From the NCBI GenBank assembly GCA_004380135.1, contig QXCR01000291.1:1-22072 (forward strand): a stretch of 22,072 bases of DNA, written 5' to 3'. This DNA comes from Stemphylium vesicarium. Taxonomy: Eukaryota > Ascomycota > Dothideomycetes > Pleosporales > Pleosporaceae. Positions 20,372 to 22,072 of the stretch are shown one piece after another. The notes below the pieces were generated by a model. The model was not told the origin of the DNA and ran no database searches. It was given only the letters and a program-made list of their open reading frames with translations. How positions within the stretch are numbered: the stretch's first letter is position 1; the number at the start of each line of letters is the position of its first letter. A program made the translations under genes and the position numbers.

Positions 20372-20711
20372 TATAAGAAAGGTATAGTAGAGAATTACTA
20401 ATACTATTAATAATAGTATTAGTAATAGCAGAAGATAGGAACTAGAGTTAAAAGTATATCTATTAGATATAAAGGGGGGAGTTAGATACTAAGGTATTAT
20501 CGCTATCTACTTATTATTATATATAAATGCTAGATTATCTAGAATATTCTATCTTACTAATAGATAACCTAGATATACGTAATTTCTACGTTATAGATTA
20601 CGTATATAAGAACGTAATAGCTATAGTAGTGCTATTCTAGCTAAAAGAGTACTAGTGCTTACTTAAGCTTACTAAGGCTTACTTAAGCTTAATTAAGCTT
20701 ACATTCTAACA
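20372..20711 (-). repeat. Copia right LTR (5' LTR)
   Basis: A 340-bp pair of 15128-15467. It keeps the unmutated end CATTCTAACA, while its other end reads TATAAG for TGTAAG. It carries the same palindrome and 10-bp array. Confidence 0.93.
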
Positions 20712-22072
20712 ATAAATATACTAATATACCTTTTAAGCTTATAAACGCCCTAGTAATATTTTAAGAACTTATTAATAATATATTAAGAGCTTACTTAGAT
20801 ATCTTTATTATTATATACTTAGATAATATTCTTGTCTACTCTAAAAATAAAGAAGAATATATTAAATATATCTATATAGTGCTAAGGTGCCTAGATTAGT
20901 TTAACTTATAACTTAAGCTAGAGAAATGCAAATTCTATAAGAAAGAGGTCGCTTTCTTAGGATACATTATAGAAGCTAATAGAGTATATATAAGCGAAGA
21001 AAAGATTAAGATAGTTAAGAAATAGCTACTACTAAAAATAGTTAAGGAAATATAATTCTTCTTAGAATTCTTAAACTTTAACTAATAATTTATTAAGAAT
21101 TACTTTAAGATCGCTATCCTATTAATAAAACTTATAAGAAAGGATATACTATTTATATAGAGTAAGAAAGTAGAAGACGCCTTCTAGATACTTAAGACTA
21201 TAAGTATAATACTACTATATTTCTATATATTCTAATTAGGGTAACCCCTACGCTTTAAGACTAACTTATTAGATCTTATACTAGAAGAATATACTAGCTA
21301 ATTATATAATAGCTAATAGTATTCTATAGCCTATTATTTATATAAGCTGTTAGGACTAAAGAAGAACTATAATATTTATAATAAGAAGCTATTAGCTATT
21401 ATTACCTACCTAAAGTATTAGAGAGTATACGCTAAGAGTTACTTAGAACTTATAATATTTTTAAATTATAAGAACTTAGTTACGTTTATAACTACTAAGG
21501 TACTTAATAAATAATAAGTTTAATAATTATAAAAATTAAGATAGTATAAGTTTAAGATTATATTTACACTAAAAAAAGATAATAGTAAAGCTAACGCCTT
21601 TAGCTATAGATATAATATTATAGAAATAAAGATAATTAATAAATTAGTAATACTTATACGCTATAAAGATAGATTATTAAGACTAGTAAAGACGCTAAAC
21701 TTAGTTATATAAGTTACTAATAAGATACTAGAAGAATTATAAGAAATAATTATTAAGTAATATTATAATAACCCTATATATAGTTACTCTAGTATTACTT
21801 AAATAATAGAATTTATTAAGCGAAATTACGAGTTTTTATATATAAAGGATAAAGTTACCTTCTTTATTGCTAAATGCGTAGACTATTAGAAGAATAAATA
21901 TAGTACTTACGCACCTTATAGAGAAATATAAGTAATAGAGCTATCTAATATACTATAGTTAGATATCTCTATAGACTTTATAATAGGCCTACTAGTCTTA
22001 AGAGACCCTATTACTAAAGTATTATATAACGCAATTCTCGTAGTAGTTAATTGTTTTACAAAGTAAGCTAAG
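20712..22072 (+). pseudogene. Gypsy-B fragment: RT, RNase H, start of integrase (plus strand)
   Basis: A piece of a second Gypsy-B copy. It starts inside RT exactly at the Copia LTR edge and runs off the window. It aligns in inverse orientation to 5795-7155 with no net length difference (1361 bp each). The RT motif YLDNILVYS is at 20816-20842, again with Asn for the second Asp. It then reads FYKKEVAFLGYIIEANRVY and FFLEFLNF, followed by RNase H, the integrase zinc-binding region and the core start (SIDFIIGLLVLRDPITKVLY, then NAILVVVNCFTK). Stops are RIP-type. It is truncated at its 5' end by Copia and at its 3' end by the window edge. Confidence 0.9.

Larger units (their letters stand above)
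15128..20711 (-). mobile_element. Complete Ty1/Copia retrotransposon, minus strand, 5584 bp
   Basis: Two 340-bp LTRs (TG...CA after allowing RIP) enclose a G-run polypurine tract, a single-frame gag-PR-IN-RT-RH polyprotein (Copia order) and a 750-bp leader with tandem repeats. The 5-bp flanks differ: AGCTT at 15123-15127 and ATAAA at 20712-20716. They belong to different Gypsy families, so it is not a simple insertion. RIP is moderate, and 15690-16740 and 18770-19650 still hold many CA/TG. Confidence 0.92.

Noticed and set aside
20372..20711. A solo LTR unrelated to the left LTR
   Set aside because: Same length, ungapped alignment and a complete Copia between the two show they are a pair.

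Overview
The window is nuclear DNA from a filamentous ascomycete (Pezizomycotina; a Dothideomycete is plausible but unproven). Three things point there: a NACHT-ankyrin gene with 50-56 nt GT...AG introns, the retrotransposon families present, and the heavy C-to-T / G-to-A decay of repeat-induced point mutation (RIP). Through most of 2700-22072 the dinucleotides CA and TG are almost gone. Gln codons read as TAA/TAG, Trp codons as TAG/TAA and ATG as ATA, so real transposon genes appear as stop-riddled relics with no long ORF.

Layout. (1) 1-2295: a balanced-composition, un-RIPped STAND/NLR-type gene on +. It is 5'-partial, with five exons, a NACHT domain and three ankyrin repeats, and it appears cut off at 2248. 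(2) 2248 to about 11127: a minus-strand hAT DNA transposon whose 3' end is fused to the NLR gene. (3) 3818-10707: a complete Ty3/Gypsy chromovirus (Gypsy-B, minus strand) nested in the hAT transposase ORF, with two 445-bp LTRs and a perfect 5-bp target duplication GAAGT. Removing it and one GAAGT restores the hAT reading frame. Between its chromodomain and 3' LTR lies an ORF on the opposite strand, part of which escaped RIP. (4) About 11128-15127: a second Gypsy family (Gypsy-A, plus strand) with gag, protease, RT and RNase H, cut off before integrase. (5) 15128-20711: a complete Ty1/Copia element (minus strand) with two 340-bp LTRs and a one-frame polyprotein. Its leader carries a tandem array of hairpin-forming repeats. 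(6) 20712-22072: a plus-strand piece of Gypsy-B running off the window, forming a 1361-bp inverted repeat with 5795-7155.

History as inferred: hAT interrupted the NLR gene and Gypsy-B interrupted hAT. Gypsy-A and Copia were added to the same cluster, and recombination probably joined different Gypsy families across the Copia. RIP then eroded the elements unevenly, leaving readable islands. No tRNA, rRNA or CRISPR was recognised, and no gene in the window looks both complete and functional. The NLR gene is the only one with an undamaged reading frame over its visible length. All distances and identities were counted by eye.
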